DNA from: Fuscovulum sp.
GTDB taxonomy: Bacteria; Pseudomonadota; Alphaproteobacteria; Rhodobacterales; Rhodobacteraceae
DNA: 64,000 bases
Reading direction: 5' to 3'
NCBI GenBank assembly: GCA_035192965.1
Contig: CP136571.1
Coordinates: 2,810,501 to 2,874,500 of the forward strand
Under the pieces are notes generated by a model that saw only the letters and a list, made by a program, of their open reading frames with translations, made no database searches and was not told where the DNA came from. This document shows, piece by piece, positions 1-8,421 of this stretch (positions within the stretch are counted from its first letter, which is position 1; each line of letters begins with the position of its first letter). A program made the translations under genes and the position numbers.

Positions 1-862
1 GAACAGGCGCGAACCCGTTCAGCACCTCGCCCGCGAACAGCCACGCAAACCCCTCGCGCCGCACCTTGGCCCAGCGCACCTGCCGCGACCAGACCTGCCG
101 CAGCGACCGCCGCCCGATGGGCTGCGCAAAGGGCCGCTGCGTCAGCGCCACCCGCTTGCCCGCCCCACGCACCAGCTTTGTCGCCGCCACATCCTCGGCC
201 AACCGCTGCCCCAGCGCGGCCAGACCGCCCCGCGCATCCAGAAAGGCGCGCTCCCACATCAGCGTTTTGCCCTGCGCAAAGCCGAACCCCAACGTATCGG
301 CCAGCAACTGCACCCGCGCCTGATTGCTGTTCAGAAAGGCGCATTCCAGTTCCGCCCAGGCCCCGTCGGGCCGAATACCCACAGGCGGCGATGACACCAA
401 CCCGACCTCTGCCCCCTGCGCCGCCAGCACCTGCCACAGATAATCCGGCGGCAGCAGCAGGTTGCTGTCGGCCATGACCACCAGCCCGCCCTGCGCCGCC
501 TGCCAACCCTTTTCCAGATTGTTCAGCTTGGGATTGGCGCTCACCCGATCCTCACCGATCAGCAGCCGCGCCGTCACCCCCGGATGCGCCGCGATCAGCC
601 GCCGCACCAACGGCACCACCGGATCATCCCCATCCGCCACGCAGAACAGCACCTCAAAGGCCGGGTACTCCAGCGCAAAGCTCGATCCCAGCGTTTCCGC
701 ATCCAGCGGGTCCAGCCCGCAAACCGGGCGCAAGAGCGTGATGAAAGGTGCCGCCTCGGGACGCGCGGGCGGTTCACGGTGCAATCGCCAGCCCACCACC
801 GCGCAAGACAGCAGATGCAGCACCACCATCCCCGCCACGAACAGGATCAGCGCCATCTCCAT
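1..862 (-). CDS. GT21 glycosyltransferase (ceramide glucosyltransferase / Agt type), 3' end cut by window edge
   Basis: The 287 visible residues begin with a hydrophobic N-terminal helix (about residues 3-24), followed by a GT2-like fold. Motifs typical of GT21 lipid glycosyltransferases are present in order: an ADGD acidic motif near residue 76, ADSN near residue 131, and the RQVRW block of the (Q/R)xxRW motif near residue 265. The family transfers a sugar from a UDP-sugar to a lipid acceptor (ceramide or diacylglycerol) at the cytoplasmic membrane. The ATG overlaps the TGA of the upstream phosphoesterase by one base, so the two are translationally coupled. Paired with a metallophosphoesterase, it resembles Agt of the PlcP-Agt lipid-remodelling pair. 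The acceptor cannot be told from sequence; ceramide remains possible. Confidence 0.8.
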   Translation of the reverse strand, partial: MEMALILFVAGMVVLHLLSCAVVGWRLHREPPARPEAAPFITLLRPVCGLDPLDAETLGSSFALEYPAFEVLFCVADGDDPVVPLVRRLIAAHPGVTARLLIGEDRVSANPKLNNLEKGWQAAQGGLVVMADSNLLLPPDYLWQVLAAQGAEVGLVSSPPVGIRPDGAWAELECAFLNSNQARVQLLADTLGFGFAQGKTLMWERAFLDARGGLAALGQRLAEDVAATKLVRGAGKRVALTQRPFAQPIGRRSLRQVWSRQVRWAKVRREGFAWLFAGEVLNGFAPV

Positions 863-1695
863 CACGCCACCTCCGCCCCGGCAGAGGCCAGAACAGGCGC
901 AACTCCCCCCTCCGGCACCGCGCCCAGCGCATCCCAGGCCAGCAGCCGCAACCGCCCATCCCAGTTTTCCACGATGGCGGTGCAATTGTCGGTCCAGTCC
1001 CCACAATTGGCATAGCGCCGGCGGTGATCGTCATGCAGCGCGGCCAAATGGAAATGCCCGCAGATGATCCCGTCGCATCCCGCCCCCTCGGCCAGCGCAA
1101 CCAACCGCTGCTCATGGCTGTGGCTGCGGTAAAGCACCGTGTTCAACCCCCGCAGCAGCATCTCGATCGGCCCCCGCGCCTCGCGCCCAAAACGCAGGCG
1201 CAGCGCGCGCAGACCGCTGTCGATCAGCCGCAACACCCCGTCCACCCGGCTGCCCAGCCGCGTGCAGATGTGAAACCGCAGCAAGCGCGCATCGCAAACA
1301 TCGCCATGCAGCACCAGATAGCGCATCCCGTCGGCGGCCCGATGCTCCACCTGCCGCTGCACCGTGATGCCCAGCCGCGCCCGTGCAGGCCATTCCTCGG
1401 CGCGCAGACCGGCCAGCGCCCGGTCATGGTTGCCCACCAGATAGACAAGCCGCCGCCCCGCCGCCGCCCGCGCCCGCAGGATTTCCACGATCCGGTCCTG
1501 TCGCGCGCCCCAATGCAGGATCAGCGGATCCCAGATGTCAAAGATGTCGCCCACCAGAAAGATCGTCTCGGCATCGTTCTGCGCCAGAAATGCCAGGATC
1601 GCATCCGCCCGGCAGCCATGCGCCCCCAGATGCAGGTCCGACAGGAACATCGTCCGATGCACCTCCGGAACCACCCGTTCTGCCTCGACCGTCAT
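862..1695 (-). CDS. Calcineurin-like metallophosphoesterase, LpxH-like; PlcP phospholipase candidate
   Basis: 277 residues. The metal-site motifs of the calcineurin-like superfamily are all visible: SDLHLG (D20, H22), GDIFD (D50), GNHD (N89-D91), a later HGD and GHFH. The family is usually annotated UDP-2,3-diacylglucosamine diphosphatase, but many alphaproteobacteria use LpxI for that step, and LpxH-like proteins next to a glycosyltransferase have been shown to be PlcP, which removes the head group of phospholipids during phosphate starvation. The start at 1695 is chosen because AGGAGG lies 7 bases upstream; in-frame codons further upstream lack this. The gene is first of a two-gene unit with the GT21 gene. 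No clear PHO box was seen upstream. Confidence 0.82.
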   Translation of the reverse strand: MTVEAERVVPEVHRTMFLSDLHLGAHGCRADAILAFLAQNDAETIFLVGDIFDIWDPLILHWGARQDRIVEILRARAAAGRRLVYLVGNHDRALAGLRAEEWPARARLGITVQRQVEHRAADGMRYLVLHGDVCDARLLRFHICTRLGSRVDGVLRLIDSGLRALRLRFGREARGPIEMLLRGLNTVLYRSHSHEQRLVALAEGAGCDGIICGHFHLAALHDDHRRRYANCGDWTDNCTAIVENWDGRLRLLAWDALGAVPEGGVAPVLASAGAEVA

Positions 1696-1991
1696 GCTTC
1701 GCCTCCTGCGCCGCTTGTGCGCATCCTGCCGCTTTGCGGTGACGGCCCCGCAACGGGAAGGTGTCAATCTGGTAAATTCACCCTGCGGCTTGCGTCTTTC
1801 GCCACGCCGACCACAGCCCCTTGATGCTCAACCCCCTCATGGCGCATCACAACACCCGCCGCGCCGCCGGATCGCGCGGCCAAAGTTTACAGACGCCACC
1901 CCTTTGGCAGCCCCGACCATCCGTAGGTATGGATAAATCCAGCCTAGGCTACGTCGTTCTGTCCAGTAACCCGCAACAGGAGGAGGACGCG
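1696..1991. other. Divergent intergenic region (296 bp)
   Basis: Separates the phosphoesterase from the small membrane protein and must carry both promoters. A perfect 10-bp palindrome AGCCTAGGCT is at 1941-1950, about 40 bp before the membrane-protein start. A TTGACA hexamer is on the minus strand near 1765. No convincing PHO box, riboswitch or further gene is seen. Confidence 0.4.
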
Positions 1992-2261
1992 ATGAACCAA
2001 AATCAAGCCCAGGACTGCGATACCCTTGGTCGCCTGCTCGGCATCGCCTTTGCCGGCCTGCATCTGCCGCTTCTGATTGTCGGCATCGCTTTCTTCTTCG
2101 GCGGCGTCACGGACACCGGCGATCTGGTCCTTGCCGCGCTTGTCGGCACCCTTGCCGCTGCCGTTTTCACCCTTGGCGCGATGTGGCGCATCATCGGGCC
2201 GTCGCTGATCGCCCAGCACGCCCGCTCCGGCCACTCGCCGCACGTTCTCGCCGCGCACTGA
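1992..2261 (+). CDS. Small two-helix inner-membrane protein, function unknown
   Basis: 89 residues with a polar N-terminus, two strongly hydrophobic segments (about residues 15-37 and 43-66) separated by a short GGVTDTGD loop, and a polar His-rich tail. The start at 1992 has an excellent AGGAGG Shine-Dalgarno 6 bases upstream. It is a single-gene unit divergent from the phosphoesterase and convergent with the monooxygenase at 2267. No family recognised; it is probably an inner-membrane protein. Confidence 0.65.
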   Translation: MNQNQAQDCDTLGRLLGIAFAGLHLPLLIVGIAFFFGGVTDTGDLVLAALVGTLAAAVFTLGAMWRIIGPSLIAQHARSGHSPHVLAAH

Positions 2262-2266
2262 TCGGC

Positions 2267-3508
2267 TCAAGCGGGCAGCGCGTGGCTCCGCGCCGCGATC
2301 TGCCCGGCCAGATAATCGGCATCATGCCAAACCCCCCAGATAAAGGGCGACGCCCGGCGTGACAGCCAGGGCAGGCCGATGAAATACAGCCCCGGCACCA
2401 CGGACACGCCCTTGTCATGCCGCGGGCGGCCCTTTTCATCGAACACGTCAATCTTCATCCAGCCGAAATCCAGCACATAGCCGGTCGCCCAGATCACCGA
2501 CGTCACCCCCGCCGCCGCAAGGTTCAGTGACAGAACCGGATCGCTCACGCAGGCCGGATCGGGGCCAATGCGCCGCGCCTCGGGTTCCTCGGGCAGATCC
2601 AACCCCGCGCGCGCGGCATGGGCATCCGCCTCATCCAGCACCGACAGGTAATTGGCATCCCCCCGGGCGATATTCGCCGCCAGATCGGGGGCAAAGCGCA
2701 GCACCCCATCCTCATACCCCTCGGTCCGCCCCACCAGCATCATCCCGCGCGCGGCCAGTTGCCGGAAATCCACCGTCTTCCCGCCCCCGGCCCCGCTGAC
2801 CGCGATGGTCACATGTTCCGTCCCCGGCGTCGCCGCCCGCGCATCCCACTTGCCCAGCGCGCCCAGCCACCAGACGAAATCCCGCCCGCGATAGGCGCGC
2901 GGCGGCCGGTCATGCGGCCCGACCGACAAAAACACCTTGCGCCCCGCCCGCAGCAGTTCATCCGCGATCTGCGCCCCCGACGACCCTGCCCCAATCACCA
3001 GCACCGCGCCCTCGGGCAACTGCCCGGGGTTGCGATACCCGCTGGAATGAACCTGCATCAGCCCCGCGCTTTCCGGGATCATCGCCGGAAAGACCGGCTT
3101 CTGAAACGGCCCCGTGGCCGACACCACATTGCGCGCCACTGTCACGCTCCCATCCGCCGCCTCGGCGCGGAACATGCCATCCGCCATCCGCTCCAGCGAC
3201 CGCACCTCTACGCCGCAACGGATGGGCGATCCGTTCTGCGCGGCATAGGTCTCGAAATACCGCACGATCCGGTCTTTCGTCGCGAAACTGTCGCCGTCGA
3301 TATCGTCAAAGGTCAGGTCGGGAAACCGGTCATGCCAAGCCGGGCCATTGGCCACCAGCGAATCCCACCGTTCCGTGCGCCAGCGTTCCGCGATGCGGTG
3401 CCGCTCCAACACCAGATGGTCCATGCCCCGCCGCCCCAGATGCGCGCTCATGGCAAGCCCCGCCTGCCCGCCCCCGATCACCAGCGTCTCGACCGTCTCA
3501 ACTGACAT
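2267..3508 (-). CDS. FAD/NAD(P)-dependent monooxygenase (CzcO/FMO-like)
   Basis: 413 residues. An N-terminal FAD-binding Rossmann motif VIGGGQAG (about residues 10-17), a second NAD(P)-binding motif VIGAGSSG near residue 170 and an ATGY motif near the C-terminus define the flavin monooxygenase/CzcO group. The segment MQVHSSGYRN resembles the FMO fingerprint. These enzymes use NADPH and O2 to oxygenate N, S or C atoms of small molecules. The start at 3508 places the FAD motif at the N-terminus and follows a GGA ribosome-binding site. It is the last gene of the minus-strand operon beginning with the CodA-like deaminase, 121 bp after the second permease, so membership is likely but not proven. 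Substrate unknown. Confidence 0.85.
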   Translation of the reverse strand: MSVETVETLVIGGGQAGLAMSAHLGRRGMDHLVLERHRIAERWRTERWDSLVANGPAWHDRFPDLTFDDIDGDSFATKDRIVRYFETYAAQNGSPIRCGVEVRSLERMADGMFRAEAADGSVTVARNVVSATGPFQKPVFPAMIPESAGLMQVHSSGYRNPGQLPEGAVLVIGAGSSGAQIADELLRAGRKVFLSVGPHDRPPRAYRGRDFVWWLGALGKWDARAATPGTEHVTIAVSGAGGGKTVDFRQLAARGMMLVGRTEGYEDGVLRFAPDLAANIARGDANYLSVLDEADAHAARAGLDLPEEPEARRIGPDPACVSDPVLSLNLAAAGVTSVIWATGYVLDFGWMKIDVFDEKGRPRHDKGVSVVPGLYFIGLPWLSRRASPFIWGVWHDADYLAGQIAARSHALPA

Positions 3509-3629
3509 CGCGCATCCTTTCGCCCGGCAGGCCCATCGCAGCCCCCCACCTGGAATAGGCGACGCGGCGCAGGCAAGAAACACGCATTTCGCTCGGCCCT
3601 GATTAGGCCACGCCTAAGCAACGCCTCCG

Positions 3630-4571
3630 CTACCGTTCACCGCGCCGATAGGGCTGCATCAATGCCTCCGGCACCCGCGCCCGCCGCGCCACAAGGATCA
3701 GCGCCACGATCGACAGCACATAGGGCGCCATCAGGAACAGCTGATACGGCACCCCCTCCACCACCGTCTGCAACCGCAACTGAAACGCGTCGAACAGCGC
3801 AAAGAGCAGCGCCCCGATCAAGGCCTTGCCCGGCCGCCAAGACGCAAAGACCACCAGCGCAATGCAGATCCACCCCCGCCCTTGCACCATGCCGGGGAAA
3901 AAGCTGTTAAAGGCCGCCGTCGTCAGGAACGCGCCGCCCAGCGCCATGATCCCCGACCCCACCATCACCGCCCAGATGCGGATGCGCACCGGGTTCAATC
4001 CCTGCGCCTCAACCGCATGCGGGTTCTCCCCCGTCATCCGCAGCGCCAAACCCAACGGCGTGCGCGCCAGCATCCAGGCGATCAACGCCACAAGGATCAG
4101 CGCCACATAGGTGGGCGGCGTCTGGGTGAACAGCACCTCTCCCACAAAGGGAATGTCGGAAAGGATCGGCACCGGCCAGGGCTGGAACGGTTCAATTGTA
4201 GGCGGCAGATCACCCACCTCCACCCACAAGCGGTACAGATAATAGGACAGCGCCGATGCAAACAGCGTGATCCCCAATCCTGACACATGCTGCGACAATC
4301 CCAGCGGCACCGTCAGCATCGCATGGAGCCAGCCCATCACCATCCCCGCCAATACCGCCATAGCGAGCCCAGTCCAAAGATCACCGCCCCAATACACCGT
4401 CAGCCAGCCGACCATGGCCCCCATGGTCATGATCCCCTCGATCCCCAAATTCAGCACACCCGCCCGCTCGCAGATCAGCGCCCCCAGCACGCCAAAGATC
4501 AGCGGCGTGGCGATCCGCAGCACCGCCGACCACAGGCTCGCCGTGGCCAGAATGTCAAAGGCCTCCATCAT
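3630..4571 (-). CDS. BMP-type ABC transporter permease (YufQ/NupQ-like)
   Basis: 313 residues with about eight to ten hydrophobic segments and a GALICERAGVLNLGIEG block typical of BPD_transp_2 permeases for nucleosides and related compounds. It forms the second half of the membrane channel with the product of the preceding gene. The ATG at 4571 overlaps the TGA of that gene (ATGA), showing translational coupling. Members of this transporter group import purine and pyrimidine nucleosides or bases, which fits the deaminase at the head of the operon. Confidence 0.9.
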   Translation of the reverse strand: MMEAFDILATASLWSAVLRIATPLIFGVLGALICERAGVLNLGIEGIMTMGAMVGWLTVYWGGDLWTGLAMAVLAGMVMGWLHAMLTVPLGLSQHVSGLGITLFASALSYYLYRLWVEVGDLPPTIEPFQPWPVPILSDIPFVGEVLFTQTPPTYVALILVALIAWMLARTPLGLALRMTGENPHAVEAQGLNPVRIRIWAVMVGSGIMALGGAFLTTAAFNSFFPGMVQGRGWICIALVVFASWRPGKALIGALLFALFDAFQLRLQTVVEGVPYQLFLMAPYVLSIVALILVARRARVPEALMQPYRRGER

Positions 4572-5617
4572 CGCCGCACCCGATAGGTTGTGAAGAGCAG
4601 CGCCACCAGCATCGCCAAAAGCGCCACCGCCATGATCACATCCGCGATGAAAGAGGGCACGCCCGTCGCCCGGCTCATCGCATCCGCGCCGACAAACACC
4701 GTCGCCACAAAGACGGATGCCGCCACCACGCCCAGCGGATGCAGCGCCGCCAGCATCGCCACCACGATCCCGGCATAGCCGAAACCCGGCGACAGGGTGG
4801 TGGTCACATATCCCACCGGCCCCAGCACCTCGATCGCGCCTGCCAGCCCCGCCAGCCCGCCCGACAACAGCGCCACCTTCACCAGCGTCGCCGTGATCGG
4901 CACCCCCGCGAATGCCGCCGCACGCGGGTTCAACCCCGCCGCCCGCGTTTCCGCCCCGAACACCGTCCGCGCCTGCACCAGCCAGACCACCAGCACCACC
5001 ACCACCGCCAGCACGATCCCCACATGCAGCCGCGACCGTGGCACCAGATCGGGCAACCGCAGCCCCGCCGCCACCGGCACCGATTGCGGCCAGCCAAAGG
5101 CCATCGGGTCCTTCAGCACCCCCTCCACCATCAGCCCCACGAACAACAGAACGATGAAATTCAGCAGCAGGGTCGTCACCACCTCATCCACCCCAAACCG
5201 CAGTCGCAGCACGGCAGGCACCAGCAACAGCACCGCCCCCGCCGCCATCCCCGCCACGGCCAGCGCCACCCAGGCCAAAGGCAAGGGCCAGCCCACCAGC
5301 GCCGAATGCCCCAGCGCCGCCGCCGCCAGGGCACCCATGTAGAACTGCCCTTCTCCCCCGATGTTCCACAGCCGCGCCCGGAACGCGACCGCCGCCGCCA
5401 ACCCCGTCAGGATCAGGGGCGAGGCGCGGGTGAACGTCTCCGTCACGGCCAGCCGCGACCCGAACGCCCCCGTCAACATCTCACCATAGGCCACCCAAGG
5501 GCTCACCCCCGCCATCGCGATCAGCCCCGCGCACAGCACCAGCGCCGCCAGCACCGCCCCCAGCGGCGCCAGGATCAGCGCAGGCAGCGACACCTCCTCG
5601 CGCCGTTCAAACCGCAT
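4568..5617 (-). CDS. BMP-type ABC transporter permease (YufP/NupP-like)
   Basis: 349 residues, strongly hydrophobic, with the NIGGEGQFYMGA motif characteristic of the first permease of BMP-family nucleoside/nucleobase importers. It overlaps the 3' end of the ATPase gene by 11 bp and the next permease by 4 bp. A basic N-terminal tail precedes the first membrane segment at about residue 11. It pairs with the downstream permease to form the translocation pore. Confidence 0.9.
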   Translation of the reverse strand: MRFERREEVSLPALILAPLGAVLAALVLCAGLIAMAGVSPWVAYGEMLTGAFGSRLAVTETFTRASPLILTGLAAAVAFRARLWNIGGEGQFYMGALAAAALGHSALVGWPLPLAWVALAVAGMAAGAVLLLVPAVLRLRFGVDEVVTTLLLNFIVLLFVGLMVEGVLKDPMAFGWPQSVPVAAGLRLPDLVPRSRLHVGIVLAVVVVLVVWLVQARTVFGAETRAAGLNPRAAAFAGVPITATLVKVALLSGGLAGLAGAIEVLGPVGYVTTTLSPGFGYAGIVVAMLAALHPLGVVAASVFVATVFVGADAMSRATGVPSFIADVIMAVALLAMLVALLFTTYRVRR

Positions 5618-7124
5618 CGCGCGTCTCCCAGACCCCGGCCATCATCAACCCCAACCGCCGCGCATCCACCTCTTCGGCGGCAATCGGATCAGACAGCCGC
5701 CCCTTGGAAATGGCCTGCAAGCGGTCCGACAGGCCCACCGCCTCATCCAGATCTTCCGATATCAGCAGGATCGCCGCCCCCTCGGCCCGCGCCAGAAGCA
5801 GTTCCTGATGCACCGCCGCAATCGCCCCCTCATCCAGCCCCCGCGTCGGCTGGTTCGCCAACAAAAACCGCGGCCCCGCCGCCAGATTGCGCCCTAGGAT
5901 CAGCTTCTGCATATTCCCGCCCGACAGAAGCCGCGTCCGCGTCGCAGGCCCCGCGCCCCGGATATCGAACCGCGCAATCAGTCCTGCCGCATGCGCCTCG
6001 GCCGCCCGCCGCCGCACAAAACCCCATCGCGCAAAATCCCGCAGCCGCTCCAGCACCGCGTTTTCCCATACGGTCAGATCGCCCACCACACCCTCGGCAT
6101 GGCGATCCTCCGGCACCCGCCCGATGCCCAGCGCCACCGCCTCGCGCGGGGTGATCCGCGAAATGTCGCGCCCGTCAAAACGGATCGTCCCTGCATCCGG
6201 CCGCGCCAGCCCAGAAAGCACCCGCCCCAGCATGGCCTGCCCGTTGCCTGACACGCCCACGATGCCCAGAATTTCGCCCGACCGCACCTCGAACCGCACC
6301 CGGTCCAGCGCCATACCACCGCCTGTGGAAACCGACAGCCCCTCTGCCACCACCACCGGCGCGCCCACCTCATGCGCCGCCCGCTTGGGCCGCGCCACGG
6401 CACGCCCCACCATAAGTTCGGCCAGTTCCGCCTGCGTCGTCTCGGCTGTCGCGCGTTCGGCCACGACCTTGCCACCGCGCAGCACGACGACCCGGTCCGA
6501 TGCCCCCATCACCTCGTGCAGCTTGTGGCTAATGAAGATGATCGACAGCCCGCCCTGCGCCATGCCGCGCAGGATAGTGAACAGCTGCTCCGCCTCGGGC
6601 CGCGCCAGCACCGCCGTCGGCTCATCTAGGATCAGGATGCGCGCATCGCGGTACAGCGCCTTCAGGATCTCCACCCGCTGACGCTCACCCACCGACAGGT
6701 CGCCCACCCGCGCCTGCGGGTCCACCGGCAAGCCAAATGTCGCGAACAGCGCCATCAGCTTGCGCACCGCCCCGTCACGGTCCGATCCCGGCTTCCACAG
6801 GGGTTCAGACCCGATAACGATATTCTCCAGAACGGTCAGGTTCCCCGCCAGCGTGAAATGCTGATGCACCATCCCCACACCCGCCGCGATGGCCGCGCGC
6901 GGCTTGCCGGGCGGCAGGGGCCTGCCCTCCACCCGCACCTCGCCCGCATCCGCCGCATAATGGCCGAACAGGATGTTCATCAGCGTTGTCTTGCCCGCGC
7001 CGTTTTCCCCCAGCAGCGCCAGCACCTCGCCCTTCCGCAGCGACAGCGTCACATCGTCATTCGCCACCAGCGCGCCGAACCGCTTGGTGATCCCGTCCAG
7101 TTCCAGCACCGGTCCTGCGCTCAT
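5607..7124 (-). CDS. BMP-type ABC transporter ATP-binding protein with two ATPase domains
   Basis: 505 residues, two fused ABC ATPase domains as in sugar and nucleoside importers. Domain 1 has Walker A GENGAGKT (about residues 38-45), signature LSVGERQR and Walker B LILDEPTAVL. Domain 2 has a degenerate Walker A (GVSGNGQ) but a good LSGGNMQK signature, the usual asymmetry of this family. It powers uptake through the two downstream permeases. Its ATG overlaps the stop of the amidase gene (ATGA) and its 3' end overlaps the first permease. Confidence 0.93.
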   Translation of the reverse strand: MSAGPVLELDGITKRFGALVANDDVTLSLRKGEVLALLGENGAGKTTLMNILFGHYAADAGEVRVEGRPLPPGKPRAAIAAGVGMVHQHFTLAGNLTVLENIVIGSEPLWKPGSDRDGAVRKLMALFATFGLPVDPQARVGDLSVGERQRVEILKALYRDARILILDEPTAVLARPEAEQLFTILRGMAQGGLSIIFISHKLHEVMGASDRVVVLRGGKVVAERATAETTQAELAELMVGRAVARPKRAAHEVGAPVVVAEGLSVSTGGGMALDRVRFEVRSGEILGIVGVSGNGQAMLGRVLSGLARPDAGTIRFDGRDISRITPREAVALGIGRVPEDRHAEGVVGDLTVWENAVLERLRDFARWGFVRRRAAEAHAAGLIARFDIRGAGPATRTRLLSGGNMQKLILGRNLAAGPRFLLANQPTRGLDEGAIAAVHQELLLARAEGAAILLISEDLDEAVGLSDRLQAISKGRLSDPIAAEEVDARRLGLMMAGVWETRDAV

Positions 7125-8419
7125 GGATGCCCCGCAATCGCATAAGGATAGGCCACCACCGGGGCCACCGCCGCCAGCCGCGCGCCCAGCGCCAGCAGCG
7201 CCCGGTCACACCCGACGCGGCCCGCAATCTGCACCCCCACCGGAATGCCGCCCCCGGCATAGGGGATCACCAGCGCCGGAAAGCCCGACGCATTCGCCAT
7301 CGCCGCACCGGGGGCCACCGCCCCCATCTGCGCGAAATGCGCCGCAACATCGCGCGCCTGCATGTCAAAGGCCCCCACCTTCGGCACGCCCCGCGCCAGC
7401 ACGGGCGAAATCACCGCATCCACCCCCGCCATCCAAGTCTCCCATTCCGCCGTCAGCACCGCCATCTCGCGGCTCGCAGCAAACAACTCCGCCGCCCCCA
7501 TCCCGCGGCCTTCCTCCAGCACCGCCGCCGCGATGGGCGTCAATTCTTCCCCCGGAACCCCCAGATAACCCATCCATTCCGCCAGCGATGCCGTCAGCAC
7601 TGTCCGCGCCACCCTGTCCGCCCGCGCCGACAGCGCCGCCGGAAAGGCCCGCTCTTCCACGCCCAGACCCAGATCTTCCGCCAACTGCGCCACCGCCCGC
7701 GCTGCCTCAGCCTGCCCCGGATCGCACCCCACGGGGACCATCACCGCCACCCGCCCCGCCAAGAATCCCCGATCCCCGGCCCAAGGCTCTGCCGCCGCGT
7801 CAAAGGCCGCCGCCACATCCCGAACCGACCGCGCCAGAACCAGCTCGCTCGCCAATCCCATCAGCCAGTTGCCCTGATCCGGCCCCATCGGCACCGCGCC
7901 GCGCGATGGCTTCAACCCCACCAGCCCGCAACAGGCCGCAGGCATCCGGATCGACCCTGCCGCATCGGTCGCATGGGCAATCGCGACGATCCCCCCCGCC
8001 ACCGCCGCCGCCGCCCCGCCCGATGATCCGCCGGGCGAAAGCCGCGCATCCCAAGGGTTCACCGCAGGGTCCGACGTCAGCGCCAGCCCGAATTCCGGCA
8101 CCGTGGTCAACCCGAACGGCACCAACCCCGCCGCCCGAAACCGCGCAAACAGATCGCTGTCTGTCGCCTGATCCACCCGCCGCCTTGCCAACGCCGCCGA
8201 TCCCGCCACAGGCGACAACCCCGCCGCGCCTGACCCCAGATCCTTGCCCAGAAACGGCACGCCGCCAAACGGCCCCGGCACGAAGCCACGCCCCGCGTCA
8301 GGCTCCAGCCGCACCACCGCCCCGAACCGATCCGCCGCCGCCACCGCAGCCGCAAAAACCTCGGGCGCGGAAACCGCACCCGAGGCTATCGCCGCCGCAA
8401 GAGACGTGGCGTCTTGCAA
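7121..8419 (-). CDS. Amidase signature family hydrolase
   Basis: 432 residues with the Ser-cisSer-Lys triad of amidase signature enzymes: K59 in LGKD, the cis-Ser in GGSSGG (S132) and the nucleophile in AGSIRMP (S156). The family hydrolyses amides, ureides and carbamates, and occurs in pyrimidine, triazine and allophanate catabolism. The start appears to be TTG at 8419, two bases after the stop of the binding-protein gene, with no clear Shine-Dalgarno, so expression probably depends on translational coupling. It sits between binding protein and ATPase genes of the transporter, implying that its substrate derives from the imported compound. Confidence 0.87.
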   Translation of the reverse strand: MQDATSLAAAIASGAVSAPEVFAAAVAAADRFGAVVRLEPDAGRGFVPGPFGGVPFLGKDLGSGAAGLSPVAGSAALARRRVDQATDSDLFARFRAAGLVPFGLTTVPEFGLALTSDPAVNPWDARLSPGGSSGGAAAAVAGGIVAIAHATDAAGSIRMPAACCGLVGLKPSRGAVPMGPDQGNWLMGLASELVLARSVRDVAAAFDAAAEPWAGDRGFLAGRVAVMVPVGCDPGQAEAARAVAQLAEDLGLGVEERAFPAALSARADRVARTVLTASLAEWMGYLGVPGEELTPIAAAVLEEGRGMGAAELFAASREMAVLTAEWETWMAGVDAVISPVLARGVPKVGAFDMQARDVAAHFAQMGAVAPGAAMANASGFPALVIPYAGGGIPVGVQIAGRVGCDRALLALGARLAAVAPVVAYPYAIAGHP

Positions 8420-8421
8420 GA

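Noticed and set aside
4739..6154. A 471-codon His/Gln/Arg-rich frame on the plus strand
   Set aside because: Antisense to the permease and ATPase genes; low-complexity composition comes from GC-rich codon usage of the real genes.
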